Assembly: GCA_011033025.1 (NCBI GenBank)
Contig: WFMF01000057.1
Coordinates: 620,001-684,000 of the forward strand
DNA from: Beroe forskalii
Lineage: Eukaryota > Ctenophora > Nuda > Beroida > Beroidae
Length of the DNA: 64,000 nucleotides
Direction of reading: 5' to 3'
In this document: in pieces, positions 36,901 through 42,900 of the stretch
Layout: every line of letters starts with the position of its first letter
Numbering within the stretch: position 1 is the first letter of the stretch
Notes under the pieces: model-generated
What the model saw: the letters and a program-made list of their open reading frames with translations, nothing else
Databases searched by the model: none
Told to the model about the DNA's origin: nothing
Position numbers and translations under genes: made by a program

Positions 36901-39900
36901 TTGCTCGAATTTTGTGCGCGCGACTTAAGTCTGCGCGGTTTTTTCAACTCATCCCATCTGGTATAATCCTGTCGTCTTGAAAGATATTTTTATAACAGAA
37001 TGGCGTCGTTCCTGACCCTAATTTCTTTCTCTTCTGCTAACGTTTCCCTATAATGTTAACCATCAGATAGCATACCTCTGATCACCCTTAATAAACGGCA
37101 CTTTGTTGGCGGTGACTCTTGTTCTTATTTTCTACGGCATATTACCGTTCTGTCACCTTACGACCTTACGTTTCCGTATATAATGTGCATTGTGTGCACA
37201 TAGATCGATAAAATCGCGTAAAAATACTGTACTTTCGACAGAAATTCTATGAAAAGTAAATTGCACCCACTGTAAATCAATACATTTATCGATCGATGCA
37301 TGTGCGCACGTATGGGTATTATGTTAGCCGTCATATATGCACCATATACCTCTAACCCTCCCCTCAGTTACGCAACACTACAGAAGACCTGGACAGCAAT
37401 GTTATCCTGATCTTCCAACGCATTGTGAAGAACCACCTCCTCTTGCTGAGAGAAATCTTCACAGCCTCCATTGATAACTTCTCTCACGCCCTGCCTGAGG
37501 AAATGCTAGGTGTCTTCACGCAGGTGACTTTTGTCAGGGCCCATTCGGCCGATGCGCCCTATTGACAACCCCTGAATAACCCGGACGCCCCCTAAATGCA
37601 TTGAATGCACTCTTTAAAATCAATGGATGAATGCGTTTATAAGGGTTTATTGTCCCATAATTCATAAGATATCGGCCGGCACCCTGGTCTGCCAGTGGAT
37701 TATTTCTATGAATTACTCCAAGTTGAATGAATCGGTTTTTTCAATTATGGCTAATTCTGTTCAACTCCGCAGAGTTTGAGTACGGTCGATCAGATTGAGG
37801 TTCCTTTCATCTTCATTGACAGTGTTCTGCTCAAACAGGTGGGTCAGGAATTTAAAGAATGTCAGGAATTTAAAGAATGTCAGGAATTTAAAGAGTGTCA
37901 GGAATTTAAAGAATGTCAGGAATTGAAAGAGTGTCAGGAATTTAAAGAATGTCAGGAATTTAAAGAATGTCAGGAATTTAAAGAGTGTCAGGAATTTAAA
38001 GAATGTCAGGAATTTAAAGAATGTCAGGAATTTAAAGATTGTCAGGAATTTAATAAAGAATAACAGGAATTTGTAACCATATTCGATTAGTTATGGGTCG
38101 TATTCCAGCATTTGCTGCAGCAGTAACTACCCTTGCTCAACGACGCAACAGGATCGTGTTTAGACACGATAAATTGCCCGGGCTACAGCCTCAGCTTTTG
38201 AATTGAGTGTTAGCAGGCTTTTAGCTATTATATATTTTGGTTGGGTCAGAAGTTCCTTAGCTTGAATGTGCAATGCACCGTTTATTAGCTATGAAAAATA
38301 TTCAAGACTATATTTCAAAAACTATCTCTTAAACCCTCCTTCCTCCAAGAATTCTAGACTACATTTCAAGACTTACTGTATTTCATCCCCCCTTCAGGAA
38401 GACATCAAGAACAAGGTACTCTACCACATCCTTGGTTCCCGAGAGAAAGTAGACTTTCTGGCAAGGAACCAACCAATCACAGCCCGGGAGATAAAGTCCC
38501 TGACGGAGCAAGGCTCAACTAACTCCGGGCCTAGGAATATCAAACAGAACCTGAAGACGAAGAGCAAGATCACCAAGATCTGCAGAGATTTACAGGTACG
38601 CTTAACCTTGATAATCATGATAATATCTTTTAAAACAATAAAGTCACATGTCTTTTTAAAGAAAAGATTTGAGCCAGCCTTTGGTACAGGATGTGGTATC
38701 TTGTTTTATGGCACTCTTTAAAACTATGAAGCGGCCGTAATGTTCGTCGGTCGATCGACTGGAATTGGTCAATCGATAAACTCCATTTGAACGAATGATG
38801 TGTTTTAATGCTCCCTGTTGACTTGAATCGTGTTTAAATGAGTAATATTTAGTTGTTTCCCTACTAGTTCAAAGATTTTCTATGTAAGACACATCAGTCG
38901 ATCAAATGAAGTTGATCGATCGACCAACTCCATTCGATCAACCGACGAACGTTACGGCCGCCTTAAAATCATCCAACTTATTGTGTAAAACGTGCTGCAC
39001 TCGCCCAGTTGCCCAACAAGAATAACCGTGCACTGTGTACTCTTACCTTGGAATGGTATAATATCACCATTCTGTGAAAATAAATTGGGAAGGTATTCGT
39101 TGCGAGGTGAGAGAATGTAATCTAAGTGTAAGTCACGTGACTATAGTCACGTGATCAGGACTATAGTCCTCATCTCAGCTACTCAAACTCCAAATGTTGG
39201 GATAAACATATCAGCTGAGCCTTATACTCAGAGAAGAGTATAAGCGGCAGCGTACCTACTGCCTCAACTCTTCTTCTGAGCTACTAAATAACCAATTCCA
39301 CATAATATTTCCCTCAACCCCCGATTGCATGCTGTGAATGAACTTTGTTTATTCAGCCATCTTGGACCTTGAAGATGATGTCAGGATCCAATGTCTATTG
39401 TCTTATTGTCACCAAATTATAGAGTCCTCTCATGGGTTGGTCTCATAATTTCCTTTGAATTCACGGTAACAAATAAGAATATTATTTTAATATCCCACCA
39501 CCTATGACTTAAGACTTCCTCTTCGTCTGAGTACGTCAAATAAGAATATTTTTTAATAACCCCCCTGATGGTCAATGACTTAAAAATTCCTTTCTGACTT
39601 TCTGAGTACGTCAGAATGTTGGTGACTCGTGTCCGACACGGATATTTGTCCGAATAGCTATTTCAGGTGTCGGATAAAAAATTGTCCGTGTCGGACAAAA
39701 TTCGGACCGTTGTCCGACACGGAAATGTCCGTGTCGGACAAATGTCCGTGTTGGACAAATGTCTGTGTCGGACAAATGTCCGTGTCGGACAAATGTCCGT
39801 GTCGGACAAATGTCCGTGTCGGACAAATGTCCTAGAATCATGGTCTGTGTGAAGGAATTATCATCAGTTTGTTGCCAGACTGCAAGAATTGTCATCCGTT

Positions 39901-42900
39901 ATTACTGAGTGTGCAGGAATTCTCATCAGTAAATTGATTGTACCGTGTGCAGAAATTCACATCAGACAAGAAATGCCCTCTAATGATGATTAAACTTTAT
40001 TGTAAATCTTAAATCGCTCCTGCTAGCCCTCCATACGGGTCCGTTACATGAATTCCTGCATTTTAGAATCTGGAGTGACAATGTACACTGTACCCCCTGT
40101 AAACTATCCTGTCCATTGTGCAGGATGGTTCGTAAGTCCTTACTTTTTACTTCTCACCGCCATCATGACAAACACATGATATAAAGCGCGTGTAGCAACA
40201 CGACTCTACGCATATTGAAACACAAGAAAACGCACCAATCACCATGTAGAGGGGCTTGCCACCCTCTGGCAACATTAAATTATAACGGCTCTGTTACATG
40301 GTCACTGCAACAGATAAATAATGAATTAATGAATTAATATAGTACTGTCTAAACCTGTCGTGAGACCACTATATATCTCTTCCAACAGGGCCTGCACACT
40401 CAGTACTGCGCCCTGTTCGCGACGTTTAGTCTCCTGGTCGACATGGTCAACGAGCTGCGCAAGGACGAGACTCTGCTCGACATTTCGGACTTTGTGGGGG
40501 ACCTGGCTAGCCGACTGTTCCAGGTAGATGGTTTTTCGGAATTTCTTGCAACTATCTGATATGCTTTGAATAGACCGGAAAATGGATTGAGCTTCCTTTT
40601 TATTTCATGATAAATACATTGTGATAAGTGAAATACGCTGAATTCTTCTTTTTCTTGATATGCTGATTGCTGTGCACAACGGGCAGCCCACTGCCTTCAA
40701 ATACGAATAACTCATTCCCCGACACACTTCTAGGTGTCAATAACCAAATTCCCTTAACGAACCCAAAATTCCGCTTAAATCCACCCTAAATGCACCGTAA
40801 ATGGACCTAAAACTCCTCCAAAATGCACCTTAAATTTAAATGCACCTCAAATCTCCCCTAAATCCCCCCTCAACATTCACTTCACTTCATTATTACTCCC
40901 AGGCCCAGATGAACCCAGACATCGCGTCCCTGTCCTCCGGACACAGTGATAGGTCCCTACCCCGGGATATCTTCTCTCTAGATCCCCTTCCCGAGCAGAC
41001 ATTCGACTCCCCGGACTCCTCCCCCAAGTCAGGGCCGGGGATGGTTAGGAGCAAGGGTACTCGCTCAAGGTTTGTTGCAGGGGGGGTTAGGAGCAAGCTC
41101 AAGGTTTGTTGTAATGGGGGGGCTAGTTAAAGGGTACTCAGGTCAAGGTTTGTAGTAAGGGGGCTGGTTAGAGCAAGGGGACTTGCTCAAGGTTTGTAGT
41201 AAGGGGGCTGGTTAGGAGCAAGGGTACTTGCTCAAGGTTTGTTGTAATGGGGGCTAAGGTAGGGGGCAAGGTACTCAGTCAAGGTTTGCAGTAGGGGGGC
41301 TTGTTAGGGGGGGGCTTGCTCAAGGGGGGCTTGTTAGGTGCAAGGGTATACTCGCCAAGGTTTGTTGTAAGGGGGGGGGGGGTCAAGGTTTGTAGGGGGA
41401 GGTTGGGGCAAGGGTACTCGGTCAAGGTTTGTAGTAAGGGGGTGGTTAGGAGCAAGGGTACTCGCTCAAGGTTTGTTGTCAGGGCCCGGGCTGGTTAGGA
41501 GCAAGGGTACTCGCTCAAGGTTTGTTGTAATGGGGGGGTTAGGGCAAGGGGACTTGCTCAAGGTTTGTGGCAGGGGGGACTCCTCAGGGTTTGGTTTGTA
41601 ATGGGGGGGCTGGGGGCAAGGGTTTGCTCAAGGTTTGTGGCAGGGGGGGGGGCTTTGCTCAAGGGGGGAAGGTTAGGAGCAAGGGTACTCGCTCAAGGTT
41701 TGTAGTAAGGGGGCTGGTTAGGGGGGGACTGCCTGCTCAAGGGGGTGGGGGGGCTCAAGGCTGCTCAAGGTTTGTAGGGGAAAGTAAGGGGGATGGTTAG
41801 GAGCAAGGGACCTACCTCAAGGTTTGTCAAGGTTACCAGCAAGTAGGGGAGGTTTAGGAGCAAGGGGGGAGGGGCTTGGGACAAGGGGTTTGTAGTAGGG
41901 TAAGGCCTCAAGGTTTAAGTAGGGGATGGGGGAGGAGCAAGGACTTGCACAAGGTTTGTAGTAGGGGCTCTTTGCTCAAGGGGGGGGGGATGGTTGGAGG
42001 CTGGGGGAAGGTTAGGTGCAAGGGTACTGCTCAAGGTTTGTAGTAAGGGGGGGGGTTTGGGAAGGGGGCTTAAGGGGGGTACTCGCTCAAGGTTTGTTGT
42101 AATGGGGGGGGGGGGCTGGTTAGGGGCAATGGGACTTGCTCAAGGTTTGGGGTAAGGGGGGTCTTGCTCAAGGGGACTCGCTCAAGGTTTGTTGTAGGGG
42201 AGAGGGGGGGTCTTGCCTGGGAATTTGTGGAGCAAGGATCTGCCTGCAAGGTTTGTAGTAAGGGGGTGCCCAAGGCTTGCTCAAGGGGGGCTCGTTAGAA
42301 GCAAGGGGGCTCGCTCAAGGTTTGTAAGTTTGTACTAAATGATGGCTTTGCTCAAGGGGGGCTCGTTAGAAGCAAGGGGGCCTGCCTAAGGTTTGTAGTA
42401 AGGGGGGTGTTTGGGGGGCCTGTTAGAAGCAAGGGGGCCTGCCTGTCTGTAAGTTTGTACTAAATGATGGCTTTGTTCAAGGGGGCTCAGTCTAAAGGAG
42501 GGCTTGTTAGCACCTCCTTAGGGTGCTCCTTAAGTTAATTTTCCCGGTGTTGATTGATAATCCCTTCACCAGGGAGTCTAGCAACGAAGCCCTCTCTAAA
42601 CTGGATCTAGACCTGAGCAACAAGCCTCCCTCGCGCTCCCTCAGTGAAGACACCTACAAAACCCCGCCCACCACTTCCCCCTCCTCCACAGGTCTCTCCC
42701 TCCTTCCCACCGCCTCCCCCTCTTCCACAGGACTCTCTCTCCTTCCCACTGCCTCCATCCTAACCGCTCTTACTGGAGCCTCTGCGCCTCCACCCTTGGC
42801 AGCGCGAGGGGCCGAGGGGGCGCCAAAGTCTAGCACTGCACCGGGCAGCCTTTCATTCAGTGAGTGTCCTGCAATATTTTCTTATAATGAGACAGTCTGA

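Noticed and set aside
37776-38063. Coding repeat EFKECQ fused to a Furry exon
   Set aside because: The frame passes through a good donor (CAG then GTGGGT); the repeat is an intronic 18-base array.
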